The position numbers were made by a program, and so were the translations under genes. From Lantana camara (lineage: Eukaryota; Streptophyta; Magnoliopsida; Lamiales; Verbenaceae): a stretch of 64,000 nt of DNA. The stretch covers positions 84,852,501 through 84,916,500 of the forward strand of contig CM074858.1 in NCBI GenBank assembly GCA_037501455.1. Reading direction: 5' to 3'. Each line of letters opens with the position of its first letter. The stretch's first letter is position 1. Below, piece after piece: positions 47,610 through 60,903 of this stretch. Under the pieces are notes generated by a model. That model had not been told where the DNA came from and made no database searches. It saw only the letters and a list, made by a program, of their open reading frames with translations.

Positions 47610-48647
47610 ATGGAAAACTTTATGGAGACAGTATACTATTATGTCGAGCACCGGAGAGCTCAAGCACCACCACCACAACCACAACAACCAGTTAATCCTC
47701 AACCACTACCACGTCCACCAATGGTCCGAGAACCTCACGGACTCTTCTTGAGTTACACAGCACCGAGGTTCTCGAGAACCACTGATGACGTCGTGGCGAA
47801 AGTACGGTTGATACGCATCGAAAGAATTTATAGTGTTAGCCAATTTACAATGCAAGAAAAGGCCCAATTTGCCATTTTCCAATCCGACGGAGAGGTCTAT
47901 GATTGGTGGGAAAGGACAAGAGAGAAGCTTGAGGTGGATGGAGAAGAAGTTACTTGGGAAGTTTTTAAGAGGGAATTTCAGGAGACCTTTGTTCCCAAAG
48001 TGGTTCCCAAAAGGAAAGAACAAGAGTTCATGGACTTCAAACAAGGAACTAAGTCCGTGACTCAATACTTGGCCACTTTCAACCGCTTAGGGAAGTACGC
48101 CCCTCACATCATCCAAGATGAGAAGAGGAAAGCAAGAAAATTTATTGCCGGCTTGAGGGAGAATTTAAGGCATGGACATGCCGGGCATAATTTTGAGTCC
48201 TTCGCCGATACCATTCAAAGGGTGTTGGTACAAGAGGAGGAGTATGGAAAGAAGGATCAGGTGGATGGAGAAGAAGTTACTTGGGAAGTTTTTAAGAGGG
48301 AATTTCGGGAGACCTTTGTTCCCAAAGTGGTTCGCGAAAGGAAAGAACAAGAGTTCATGGACTTGAAACAAGGAACTAATCCCGTGACTCAATACTTGGC
48401 CACTTTCAACTGCCTAGGGAAGTACTCCCCTCACATCATCCGAGATGAGAAGAGGAAAGCAAGAAAATTTATTACCGGCTTGAGGGAAAATTTGAGGCAT
48501 GGACATGTCGGGTATAATTTTGAGTCCTTCGTAGATACCGTTCAAAGGGCGTTGGTAAAAGAGGAGGACTGTGGAAAGAAAGATCTGGTTCTAAGAGCAT
48601 CGCGTGGACAAGGTTCGGGCTCGAGATCTAAGAGGCATATGGCTTAA
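47610..48647 (+). pseudogene. Family B gag with internal tandem duplication
   Basis: An open frame of 345 codons starts MENFMETV, has a Pro/Gln-rich stretch, then a retrotransposon gag core (EVYDWWERT ... TWEVFKREF). The segment from 47934 (codons for VDGEEVTW) recurs at 48261 after exactly 327 bases and ends near 48587. This gives two head-to-tail copies of a 109-residue gag segment, itself diverged (for example PKR against RER). It closes at a premature TAA (48645-48647) before the zinc knuckle region, which continues in broken form downstream. Confidence 0.88.
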
Positions 48648-50161
48648 GCTCCTCAATAAACTAAGTTGCCTTGGAAGAAGTTCAAACCGGCTACTCCTAA
48701 TGCTCAAGCACCTGTGCCATTGCCACCGGCCCCGAATACCAAGCCTTGATCTCATTATGGTTTGAATAACCACACGTGGGAAGAATGTAGACGCTGGCTT
48801 GGAGCTTGCTTGCGTTGTGGTTCCATGGAGCACAAGTTGATACGTGCTTGAAGAGGAATGGGCCACCGAATGGGAGGACAGATACAACTTGTGAGGGCCC
48901 GTGCTTATGCTATAGATGGAGAGGAATAAGATGCGGATGTGGATCTGGCTACCGTTGTTGAAGGTACAATATACATTCATGGCACAAGCATACATGTATT
49001 ATTTGATCTCGGTGCTACTCATTTTTTTCTCTCTCATGATTTAGTTGGTACTTTATGCTTGCCTGCTGCTTGTACTTTCGTATGTTATGCGGTTACTTCT
49101 CCCTTGGGTGGGACCTTAGAGATAGATCGTGTGTTTAAGGAGGTACCGGTGAGTATAGAGGGTTGTGACTACTTGACAAATTTTGTGGAGATGCCGATGA
49201 GTCGGTATGGTGCCATTCTGGGTATGGATTGGCTTTTCGAGCACTGTATCGTTGTTGATTACCGAGCTAAGAGAGTCTAGTTGGGTGCAAAGGTGTTTGT
49301 GGGTTTGAGTTTAAAGACCTTACCTTTGTTGTTTTTCACCGAGGCTCACAGAAGGGTTCGTTGCCTATCTCCTTAATAAACCAAAAGATCAGGCTAAACT
49401 TGAGGAGACCGAAGTGGTGAAAGATTTTCTCGAGGTTTTCTCGGAGAGTCTTAGTTCTTTACCCTAGAATGGGAAATCGAGTTTGTGATCGATTTGTACC
49501 AAGACGCCGAGCCTTTCTCTAAAACTCCTTATCGGATGGCTCCTGCCAAGTTGAAAGAATTGAAGAATCAACTCAAAGAATTATTGTCTGGTGGGTACAT
49601 TCGTCTGAGTTCTTCTCCTTGGGGTACACCGGTTTTATTTGTGAAGAAGAAAGATGGAACCTTGAGAATGTGCATCGATTATATGGAGTTAAATCGGATG
49701 ACGGTCAAGAATAAATATCCCCTCCCACATATCGAGGGGTTGTTCGATATACTTTAGGGATCCAAGGTCTATTCTAAACTTGACCTACACCAGGGATATT
49801 ATCAGCTGCGAATCCGAGAAGAGAATATTCCAAAGACGGGATTCAATACTCGATATGGGCATTATGAGTTTGTGATGATGCCATTCGGTTTAACTAATGC
49901 CCCTGCAGCCTTTATGGACATGATGCACAGGATATTCTGGACTTTCCTCGACAAGTTTGTGGTGATCTTCATAGATGATATCCTTGTGTACTCGAGGGTC
50001 GCTGAAGAGCACGCGAGATAACTTAAGCTCATGTTGCAAACTTTGAAGGAACATCAATTGTTCATGAAGTTTAGTAAGTGTGACTTCTGGATTGATAGGG
50101 TCTCATTCTTGGGTCATGTTATTTCTAAGAGTGTTGTTGAAGTTGATCCTGCAAAGATTGA
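48648..50161 (+). pseudogene. Family B zinc knuckle, protease and RT, multiply broken
   Basis: Several stops and frameshifts separate recognisable pieces. A decayed zinc-knuckle segment lies at about 48740-48850. The protease region is open at 48939-49280 with D-L-G-A at the active site. RT runs from about 49485 with stops at 49755-49757 and 50018-50020 and an intact F-I-D-D before 49985. It is cut at 50161 by the copia element within the RT thumb/connection segment (VDPAKID). Confidence 0.88.
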
Positions 50162-52374
50162 TGTTGGAAAACAGCAAAGTTAAAGCAGCGGAAGTTTAAA
50201 AAATTTTCCAAAAGGGATCGTAATCTTGTAATATTCGTTTCAAACCTTATGGGATTTCAATAAACTTACAAGAATTGAAGCTTTCTTGAAACGTATTGAG
50301 CCGCCCTCAAAAGTTGTTCATGTGGCATGAAATCCCCGTTTCTTGAACGATTCTTTCTTCGAGATTCCAAAGTAGAAATCCTCCAGAGTAATAATCCACA
50401 CCAAACTAGATTCAAACCATGTTAGTGAGTATGCTAGTACTATAACATGTATTAAAGAAACAAGAAACGAGATTAAATTGAGAGCAAGATTAAATCTCTC
50501 TTCAAAAACTCATGTTCGACGAAGATTGAATCTGGCACGTCTTAAGCCAATTTGAAAAAATTCGTCCGATCCTCAAACGCACAAACTGATCATGTTTTTC
50601 CAAGAAACTGATATTTTTTCAATCGGATTATGTCGAGCTTCACCTCATCCCACGCGCCCTTCATGTATTTATAAGGTTTCCTTAAACCCTAAGTCAGTTT
50701 TGGAATAAGATTCCTAGTTTGACTTATCTTCTATTTTTTCTTTCTCTCCAAGCAATAATATCTTATCTAAAGAAGATATTATTCTTGTAGAAAGAGCTCC
50801 TTCTAATCAAATTAGGAATATTTAATTATTCCAATAATAATTAAATATCTTGTCTTACTAATATCTTATTCTAATGAAATTAGAATTTATATTAAATAGA
50901 AGATACTATATATTTAACTTATTTATTTATTCTAATCAAATTAGAACAATTAAATAATTAAATATCTTAAGTTAATTCTCTAATTAATTCATGAAGGGCT
51001 TTAGAATTAATTCACTAATTAATTCTAATGGGATAAAATTAATTCCTAATTAATTTCCTTCTCGGCTATATAATTAATTCTCCAATTAGTTATATTGTGG
51101 CTTTATAATTAATTCTCTAATTAATTATATTTGGGCTTAATAATTAATTCTCCAATTAATTAACACATGATCCAATTTCTCAATTGGATGCACACGTCCC
51201 AAACATGCTCTCGATACCCACACGTGTACTTTACACTGTGGTCTCGTTTCGATCAATTATTTGATCTTTCCATAATACCCTTTGAACCTGGCATTTGTGT
51301 GTGACCCTCTAGGTTCAATTTCAGTTAGCAGTGAGCATAATTAATTAATACTCTTTATCAATTAATTATCTCACATATCACACGACCATAGTCTAGAAAC
51401 AGGTGTGTGACCCCCACCCTAAATGTGAATGTATATTCGAAAAAACCTTTCAGTCAATGACATCATACGGGATACGATCCTCCTACCATCCTATCACTCG
51501 ATTAAGATCTAGGGCATGGGAATATGGAGAGCCCTAATAACCTTAATCTTGAAACAAAATTCCCTTCATATTGCATTTGATCTTAATCCAAGAAAACCCC
51601 ATTTTCTTGATGTCTTGATCTAATTACCTTGGCAAGGATTTTGGGATAGAATCATGAATGACTTGTGTAATAAGAGATCGTCTTACCTACAGCAAGTGTA
51701 GGGCCTTTATTGATTCCAATAATTCTCATATACCACTTGTGTAATCCCAACATAAGCCGTAATTCAGGTGTCTATATGGCGACACCCTTTTGAGCCTATA
51801 TCAAAATTACAGAGTTAGCTCATATGAGACAATGTGGAATCTCAAGTCTAAGGATTAATTTCGCACGTCATTGACATGTGAGATATTTCCTAATCTGGAA
51901 GTTCTAGTAACTTCCTCTCCCATTTAGGAATCTTCTCATGCGGGGCAGTCTCAGTGAACTTGTTCTTACAACAAGCACCCTTGTGTATTGTGTACGCATC
52001 AATTTATGCACTTTACACCCCATGAAACAGGATGATCCTTCTTAAGGACACAAATACACAAGCAAGTCTCAATAGAGGCAAAGTCGACATTCCCATTGTC
52101 TGTCGGTCTCATTGACTTGGAGAAGTTTCTAATCCTCGCCTATGGAGTTAAGAACTTGTTTCATATGTCATTCCCATAATGAAAAAGTTTTTAAAGGCCT
52201 CATTGCATTAGGAGAGTTCTATACATGCACACATAATGGAAACACTCAAAACACATAATGGCACATAAGAAGTGTTCGCCTACGATTACAATCATTCGTA
52301 TATTATTTAAAGTTTGTCTGTGATATAGGGAAAGTCCCAAAGCATAACAGCTTTCTAGGGCACTATTCCCAACA
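50162..52374 (-). repeat. Copia left LTR (2213 bp)
   Basis: TGTTGGAAAACAGC to TATTCCCAACA. Contains about five AATTAATT-rich imperfect repeats of roughly 35 bp at 50978-51165. The same LTR family forms the segments at 5897-6303 and 20538-21911. Confidence 0.92.
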
Positions 52375-53560
52375 ATCTCCCACTTGCCCGTAAAAGCCTT
52401 TTAGGTCTATTCTAGGTTCCATCTTCCCAAGATATACTTTTAGAGCCTTATTGACTTCGGGCGTTTCCAAAGTGGATCTGCTATATTCTCTGCTAATCCG
52501 AATGTTTCTAATTTGCATATCATTAAGCAAACACGATTTCCTTATTTGCGTGATTCTTAATCAAGCGTCTGGTCCCTTGGTGAGGTCTCAGTTCTCTTAC
52601 TCGAGCAACTATCCATTTCATCATACCATATGATAATGGCGTTGTTTCATGCTAGGAACTTCATCTGTCCATTAGATGGAGTTTCTTACCTAAACACTTA
52701 ACTTAGCAGTATTCAATACGGCTAAGTATTCAACCTTATAGTCGAATCTATAGTGCCTCTCGATTGGAACTCTTTCCAAAGCACTATTCTTCCATCTAGG
52801 CAAAAAGCGTATCCTTTCATAGATCAATAATTATTTATGTTTTGATGCAATGATTACATCAAACAATCCTTTAATGATAAGATCTTACCGGACTCTTAAA
52901 ATATATCCTCATTCCTTCTAAAGTACTCAGAGGGTATTTTTACTGCAATCTAGTGACCTTCTCTAAGGTTACATTTAGAATTGGCCCATTACGCTATGTG
53001 TTGCGCCAAATCTTATTGCGTACATGATTTTACATACATTATGCTCCCTTTTCCATAAAAGGGTTTTGGACATTCTAACTTTCTAAGAGCTATTTTAGGA
53101 CACATCCTCTTCAAAAGAGATGTTCCATTTTCCATTGAAAACTCTGTAGGAAACTTCCATACTAAACCATTTTAGTACAATGTTTATGTACCTTGACTGT
53201 GACAATCCTATTATTCTCTTAAATCTATCGCCATAGATATTTGTCTCGAGAATATAGGATCTATCAACAAGATCTTTCATCTCAAAACGGTTCCTAACCC
53301 GGCTTTGGTTACTGTTATGTCATCCTCCACATTCCCAATGAGAAGGATGTCATCTTTACAATGTACCAAAAGTTGAACTTTTAGTCTCTAACACTTTCTT
53401 GTACACGCTATGCTCGAATTTTAAGTCAAACAACTTTGACTAATTCGAACACTCTAATTCCTAGAAGCCTGATCCAATTTTGTAAATTGAACACTTGGAG
53501 TTTGCAAACCTTTTGCTTACTCCCACTAAATGTGAAATCCATAGATGTTCCATAGTTTTG
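52375..53560 (-). pseudogene. Copia reverse transcriptase/RNase H relic
   Basis: Minus-strand translation in broken frames gives DDILLIGN preceded by CK in place of the usual YV (about 53350). Next come MKDL (53280), SYIL...GLSQSRYI...VLK-FSM and then SIMY (about 53040). Finally there is a segment like ...GH-AVK..L-Y-RR (about 52940). This is the canonical order of plant copia RT and RT-RNase H linker. Stops and frameshifts are many, so no product is possible. Confidence 0.75.
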
Positions 53561-54303
53561 TCTCTATCAATCTCATATTGATAAGACAAGTTTGATCCAA
53601 TCAAGTAGTTCAACTAAGGTCCAAACTTAGTTTGATTATATTGAATCCATTTTAGATTTCATAGTTTATTTTTCACTGCTCAGTTTCCAAATCTGATAGC
53701 ATCTCCTCATAAGTAAATGGATCTATATCCACTTAAGAAGACCTTATGGATAAAACCATATTATCTTATGAGCTATCTAGGAATGCGTTCTTTAACGCAT
53801 CAACGGGGGAGAGTTTACACGTGTACTATCTCTTTGATTTGGTTAAGTTTTATCAGAACGGTTCATCTCTTCCTATTTGTGGCGTGGGTTATGTCCTCAA
53901 ACCTTTTGAAGTCTTTGGGCTTACCTTTCTTCTCTCTTAGAAACAATTCCTTAAGGAATGTATATTCTTTAAAACAAACAATATTTGTTTAAGAGAATCT
54001 CAAAGGCAATATTCTATATTGTTTACATAGACTTGAACTAGTTTCAAGCTTATCTCTCAATTTCTTCTTCAATTAAGAAGACTCAACAGAGATACATTCT
54101 TTAAAAAAAACAAGATTCGATTAAAAGAATTCCAAAAGCAATACTATATATTGTTCATAAAAACTTGAACTTGTTTCAAGTTTATCTCCCACTGTCTTCT
54201 TCTCTTAAGAAGCCTCCCACTGTCCTCTTCATATAAGAAGACAATCCCAAAATTCTAAGATAAAAATTATTAGGGAATTTTGAAAGCCACAATTCATAGT
54301 GCA
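53561..54303 (-). pseudogene. Copia pol remnant, heavily decayed
   Basis: Lies upstream (element sense) of the RT motifs, where the RT N-terminus and integrase should be. No motif is secure. Two near copies of a segment containing ttaagaagac...acttgaac...gtttcaagtttat occur around 53960-54060 and 54095-54190, suggesting a short local duplication. Confidence 0.4.
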
Positions 54304-54307
54304 TTAA

Positions 54308-54466
54308 CAGCATGCTTGGTAGGCAAGAATGGAATGAGGTAGGAAAGGAATGAACTTTGTAATGGAATGAACAAAGGAATGTAATGACTTTATTATGGCA
54401 TTGCTATGATTGGTACGCCAAGTAATAAAGTTAGGAATGAAATAAAAATTTTAAATTTATTTCATT

Positions 54467-54542
<76 letters not shown>

Positions 54543-55207
54543 GTATATAATTACAAATATTTTTATATTAAATATATATTTTAAATTTTTTATTTTGAGT
54601 AACTATATATTTTCATATATAAATATATTATTACTATTTTATATCGAACATGTTATATATATGACATTTACTATATGTACTATATATATGTGAGTGCGAG
54701 AGTGAGTTTGGGATATATATATATATATATGTATTAATTATTTATTATATTTAATATATTTTTTGACATTTAAAAATAAATTTTAATATAAATATCAAAA
54801 TTCGTTCTTTATAAAATATTTGAATTTATAAAATTTTATAAATAAAATAATATTTTGAACATGTTTTTTAAATATATAATATATTTATATATTTATATAT
54901 ATTTAATATAATTTATTAAACTTTCAACGTGATTAATAGTATTTAATTTTTATTTATGAAAATAATAAAATATAATATGCATTTAACAAATATGTGACGA
55001 CAATATAAAAATAATAATAAATTTTAAACATTGGGAATGGCTAATACCATAGGGGACCAAAGGAATGGGTAATCCATGCTTGTGGGAATGGGCATTACCG
55101 AGGGAATGAGTATTCCTAATCATGTTTTGGTACCAATCATGGGTTTAGGAATGGACGCAGTAATGCCCATTCCATTCTCATTCCATTCATGCATACCAAT
55201 CATGCCG
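54308..55207. mobile_element. Small TIR transposon (MITE-like), 900 bp
   Basis: Terminal inverted repeats: left begins CAGCATGCTTGGTAGGCAAG, and right, read inward, begins CGGCATGATTGGTATGCATG; both continue into GAATGGAATGAG. TTAA flanks both ends (54304-54307, 55208-55211). The TIR type and a TTA/TAA-containing duplication suggest a PIF/Harbinger (Tourist-like) element. The interior is AT-rich and non-coding and holds a (TAA)n run. Confidence 0.75.
54467..54541. repeat. (TAA)n microsatellite
   Basis: About 24 uninterrupted ATA/TAA units inside the TIR element. Confidence 0.95.
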
Positions 55208-55211
55208 TTAA

Positions 55212-58200
55212 GGGATTGATTTGGAATTTGCAAGATTCAAAATCCCAACTACGTTTTTCTGAAGCACAAGTTTAGAACGAGGGTAAGTCAGTAAGTCTTA
55301 AAAAGGAACGAACCATATCCTATAGGGTTATGTTCCTTCACCAAAATACTAAATGTTCTCGAATGAGCTTACTGAGGGATAATCTTATTATCTCTAAGAT
55401 GACTAAGGAATTAGTCAATAAGGTATTTGCCACCTTGATCCGATCAAGCTGCTAATATCTTATGACTACTAAGGTTCCTAACCTTCCTTTTGAAATTTTA
55501 ATAATTTGATAAAAGTTTCAAATTCGTACTTCAGTAAGTACAAACATTCATAATGATTAATCTAATGATTTAGTCTAGTGCTTACATTAAGCATGGATTG
55601 AGGTCCATAGAAACTTTGGGACGTGTTTCTTGTTTCATGTAAATGGGATTTCGGGAACGTTTCCCTCATAATAGGATTCCAAGAAAGTTAAGTCTTTGGG
55701 TTCATTTTTCACAAAATGATCCTAAGATAATTAACTCGCTAATCCTATTTGTAACGTTCCACAGTTATTCGAAACTTTGTCATATTACTTACTTATGTTA
55801 TCTCGTTGTATGTTCAAAACATCAATGCTTTGATTTTTGCACAACAGCTTATGCAAAATCAACTCAAGACTAGTGAGTTTTGATGTTATCGGAATTGCTA
55901 CAACGAGAGACATTTGGAGTATCCTTATACTCTTTGCAGTTCCTTTTTCAATGCCCTAGTTTGCCACTATGGAAGCTAAAGTCTGATCTTTCTTTCTTTT
56001 AGGCTTTCTCTTTTCTCGCAAGGGTTTCTTCTTCTTTGGCCTAGATGCCTTTACCTCATTAGGTTTAGAAGAAGAACTAACCATCATTAACTTTTAGTCC
56101 TTCTTAAGGATGCTCTCTTCAGTTATCAACTAATTTGATCAACTATGCTACAGTAGCATCATCTAAGGTCGAGCAAAAGGGCTTAAAATGATGATAGAAG
56201 CAATTTAAGCAATCAGTGGACTAAGAACTCGTTTCTTAAGGTGTCCGTGGCTGCAAGGTCCCCCTTAGTGAGGACTTTCAGTCCACGTTACACTTGTATT
56301 CCCTCATACGACTATGGAACAATTCCTTCGATGTGTTATACTTTATAACACGTTCATAAGGGAGTACAATTGCTCTTAAATGTTCCTTCGATGTGTTATA
56401 CTTTGTAACACATTCACGAGGGAGTACAATTGCTCTTAAGTATTTGGAGAATTTCCTTTCACTTTTCAATTGCTTCTCTTTTGGCCTAGGTCGAATTTTT
56501 CACAATAAGTAAAAAGTCTGCCTTGTAGAGACCTATTTTCTCCTTTGGAATCTAAAATGGATTTTAAGATTTAAAGCCTGTCAGAGTAGTTAGGACTTTA
56601 GTCAACTTATTTGACTCAAGGATGGATACTAATGGGTTGCATTTCAACTTGTAGACAATCACAGAACTACAACCTAAATGCTAAGTAGAGAAAATGTAAG
56701 CATAGTGAATAATAACGTAACACATAGGATTAGGTCTTTTATCGTATGTGGCTCCCACAGTTTTTAGAAGGTTTATAAATCCCAAACGACCTTAGAAGAA
56801 ACTTGTTTTCTCAGTAGGTACAAGGATCCCAACATTCTTAGTTTTGGACCCACGACTCGTGAGACATCCAAAAGTCTAAGAATCTTTAGGTAGGTACAAA
56901 ATTGCTAATTCCATCTCCATGAAATTCCTAGTAATGGTTTTGCATCACCGATCTTTCAATCATGGACCCACGACTCGTGAGACATCTATATCTACTTCAG
57001 TGTTGAGTAGGACCTATCAATCATAAGATCTCAATCTAACTTAGTCCGGAACGATCCACGACTCGTGAGACATCGCCCATTCCAAAATGATCAAGAAATA
57101 TCAATCACCTATGGTGATCAATCAAGAAACTAAGATTTAATAGGTTGCACTAATTACCCCATGACTCGTGAGACAGTATCACCTATTAACTCTTAAATCC
57201 TATTGATGGAATGCTAGGAATTTTATTACCATAATAGAATACCTATTTATTCGAAAGTTGCTCAATATTTTAATTAGGGATTTTCGAAATAACCGGAGAG
57301 TTGTCCGGTTTTGACCTCACCAACATGTACAGTTATCCATTTTTAATTGTCTTGATTAATCCAGTTTTACATAAAATGCATTACAGAAGCAATTAGCAGA
57401 TAACATGTCCTAGCATGACACTAATATGAGATGATCATGGGTATCCTATCTTATGTGCAATTATGGGAGCCACTCCATAATTGCTAGTTCTAACATACAT
57501 GCCACATAAACAGATATTTCACATAAGGGTGCAGAATTTAATGGAAACCCCTATTCTATTACATTAATAGAAACAACCCTCCCTAACATTTTAAGGGGTC
57601 TTCATTTATGGCGCCTTTCTCCTTGATTTGTGCATCCATCTTGCTCCTTGGTGCTTGTCTCCAAAATGAAAGAAAACCTCACTTCTTAATTTCTACTCTC
57701 TTTACATAAAATAATATGGCTCAATCTTCATATTGACCATAGACAAATACACGAGGCATACCTCGGCCCAAAAAAAATAATAATGAAAGCCACATAATAA
57801 ATCAAGTAACGGTACGCACATAAGTAGAGCTCCAACCCTAATTGAAATAATGCAACTATGGGGCCCCAACCCCAATTGAAATCATCCATGTGCATAAATT
57901 AAAACATTCATAAGACTAACCCATGATCACCTGAACTAGCATAATCCGCTTGAAATTTAAATTTACCGATTAAATTTAAAATTCCCTTGACTTCAAGTTA
58001 TAATAACTTAAGTAATTTGAATATACTTCACTATTCAAGAATTTATTCAAAACACAAATTTGGATCATGACAAAACTCAATAAATTTCAAAAATTAAATT
58101 TTTGTCAAAATATCATTCAAAGTGATATTTAATATTATCTCGAAAATTAAGAACTTAACTTTAATTCATAAAAATCCAAAATTTTATAATTATTTCATAT

Positions 58201-58260
58201 AAATAATTTTAAAATTGAAATATAATTTTAAAATAAAATTAGATTTTACAAAACGGGATT
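55212..58260 (-). pseudogene. Copia integrase/gag half, decayed, with CTCGTGAG repeats
   Basis: No continuous frame. At about 55960-56110 a Lys-rich stretch (SSSKPNEVKASRPKKKKP, minus strand) looks like the linker before a copia gag zinc knuckle. From 56849 to 57175 four copies of CCCACGACTCGTGAGACATC (last one decayed) are spaced 118, 89 and 103 bases apart. A minus-strand ATG near 57635 could be the old gag start (inference). A near-identical pair of ~58-base segments lies at 56320-56440. Confidence 0.5.
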
Positions 58261-58261
58261 T

Positions 58262-58460
58262 TTAGGAAACCTGAAAAACACGAAAAGAAACAGGCCCGGG
58301 ACAGCCCGCACGAGGCGCGCGGCCACCGCCCGCAAGCGAGCGCGAGGCGCGCATGGGTTTTCCCTCACCGATGCGGAACATGGCGGCAGCAGCGCCTAGG
58401 CGTGTCCGGGCGTCTACGCGCGAGGGTTGCGGTGGAGCGGGACGGCGGCCCGCGCACCAT
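58262..58460. other. GC-rich island in copia 5' leader
   Basis: About 200 bases of strongly GC-rich sequence with repeated GCGCG and GGCGCGC motifs, between AT-rich flanks, about 270 bases from the PBS. A 76-codon minus-strand frame crosses it but shows only base-composition-driven Ala/Arg/Gly content. Confidence 0.7.
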
Positions 58461-58724
58461 GCTCGTACATGTACACCCAATCCCATGCACAAACTCGTTC
58501 CGATTCTCGTTTCATAATTTCGATAAATTCAAGCAATCCAATTTTGAATTAAAACGGTTCAAAACAAATCCGATTAAAATGAAAACAGTTTTTCAAGAAT
58601 TTTCAAAAAACAGTTTTGATCCGGCAGATTCGTATTTTGAACAAAAACCAAGAATACATAACTATCATCCAAATTCAAGAATTTCCTGTCAAAATTCAAA
58701 ATAGTAACATAACGAAAGTTGCAA

Positions 58725-58740
58725 GGTGGCTCTGATACCA
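58725..58740 (-). other. Primer-binding site, copia element
   Basis: TGGTATCAGAGCCACC on the minus strand, two bases from the right LTR; matches initiator tRNA-Met. Confidence 0.88.
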
Positions 58741-58742
58741 CT

Positions 58743-60903
58743 TGTTGGAAAACAGCAGAGTTAAAGTAGCGGAAGTTCAAAAAATTTTCCAAAAGGGATT
58801 GTAATCTTGCAATGTTCGTTTCAAAACTTATGGGATTTCAAGAAACTTACAAGAATTGAAGCTTTCTTGAAACGTATTGAGCCGCCCTCAAACGTTGTTC
58901 ATGTGGCATGAAATCCCCGTTTCTTAAACGATTCTTTCTTCGAGATTTCAAAGTAGAAATCCTCTAGAGTAATAATCCACACCAACCTAGATTCAAATCA
59001 TGTTAGTGAGTATACTAGTACTATAACATGTATATTAAAGAAACAAGAAACGAGGTTAAATTAAAAGTAAGATTAAATCTCTCTTAAAAAAATCATGTTC
59101 GACGAAGATTGAATCTGCCACGCCTTAAGCCCCATTGAAAAAATTTGTCTGATCCTCAAACGCACAAACTGATCACGTTTTTCCAAGAAACTGATATTTT
59201 TTCAATCGGATTATGTCGGGCTTCACCTCATCCCACGCGCTCTTCATGTATTTATGGGGTTTCCTTAAACCCTAAGTCAGTTTTGGAATAGGATTCCTAG
59301 TTTGACTTATCTTCTATTTTTTCTTTCTCTCCAAGCAATAATATATCTTATCTAAAGAAGATATTATTCTTGTAGAAAGAGCTCATTCTAATCAAATTAT
59401 GAATATTTAATTATTCCAATAATAATTAAATATCTTGTCTTAATAATATCTTACTCTAATGAAATTAGAATTTATAATAAATAGAAGATACTATATATTT
59501 AACTTATTTATTTATTCTAATCAAATTAGAACAATTAAATAATTAAATATCTTAAGTTAATTCTCTAATTAATTCATGAAGGGCTTTAGAATTAATTAAC
59601 TAATTAATTCTAATGGGATAAAATTAATTCCTAATTAATTTCCTTCTAGGCTATATAATTAATTCTCCAATTAGTTATATTGTGGCTTTATAATTAATTC
59701 TCTAATTAATTATATTTGGGCTTAATAATTAATTCTCTAATTAATTAACACATGATCCAATTTCTCAATTGGATGCACACGTCCCAAACATGCTCTCGAT
59801 ACCCACACGTGTACTTTACACTGTGGTCTCGTTTCGATCAACTATTTGATCTTTCCATAATACCCTTTGAACTTGGCATTTATGTGTGACCCTCTAGGTT
59901 CAATTTTAGTTAGCAGTGAGCATAATTAATTAATACTCTTTATCAATTAATTATCTCACATATCACACGACCATAGTCTAGAAACAGGTGTGTGACCCCC
60001 TACCCTAAATGTGAACGTATATTCGAAAGAACCTTTCAGTCAATGACATCATATGTGATACGATCCTCCTACCATCCTATCTCTCGATTAAGATCTAAGG
60101 CGTGGGAATATGGAGAGCCCTACTAACCTTAATCTTTAAACAAAATTCCCTTAATATTTCATTTGATCTTAATCCAAGAAAACCCCATTTTCTTGATGTC
60201 TTGATCTAACTACCTTGATAAGGATTTTGGGATGGAATCATGAATGATTTGTGTAATAAGAGATCGTCTTGCCTACAGCAAGTGTAAGTCCTTTATTGAT
60301 TCCAATAATTCTCATATACCACTTGTGTAATCCCAACATAGGCCGTAATTCAGGTGTCTATATGGCGACACTCTTTTGAGCCTATATCAAAATTACAGAG
60401 TTAGCTCATATGAGACAATGTGGAATCTCAAGTCTAAAGATTAATTCCTCATGTCATTGACATGTGAGATATTTCCTAATCTGGAAGTTCTGGTAACTTC
60501 CTTTCCCATTTAGGAATCTTCTCACGCGGAGCAGTCTTAGTGAACTTGTTCTTACAACAAGCACCCCATCTTAAGAACACAAATACACAAGTAAGTCTCA
60601 ACAGAGGCAAAGTCGACACTCCCATTGTCTGTCGGTCTCATTGACTTGGAGAAGTTTCTAATCCTCGCCTATGGAGTTAAGAACTTGTTTCATATGTCAT
60701 TCCCATAATGATAAAGTTTTTAACGGCCTCATCGCATTAGGGGAGTTCTAGACATGCACACATAATGGAAACACTCAAAACATGTAATGGCACATAAGAA
60801 GTGTTCGCCTACAATTACAATCATTCGTATATTATTTAAAGATTGTCTGTGATATAGGGAAAATCCCAAACCCTAACAGCTTTCTAGGTCACTATTCCCA
60901 ACA
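58743..60903 (-). repeat. Copia right LTR (2161 bp)
   Basis: Collinear with 50162-52374 but lacking about 50 bases near 60564 (the CTTGTGTATTGTG segment). Differences are scattered at a few per hundred bases, so the element is moderately old. Confidence 0.92.

Noticed and set aside
58262..58492. Ala/Arg/Gly-rich host exon
   Set aside because: Composition follows the GC-rich leader island, and the frame lies inside a copia element.
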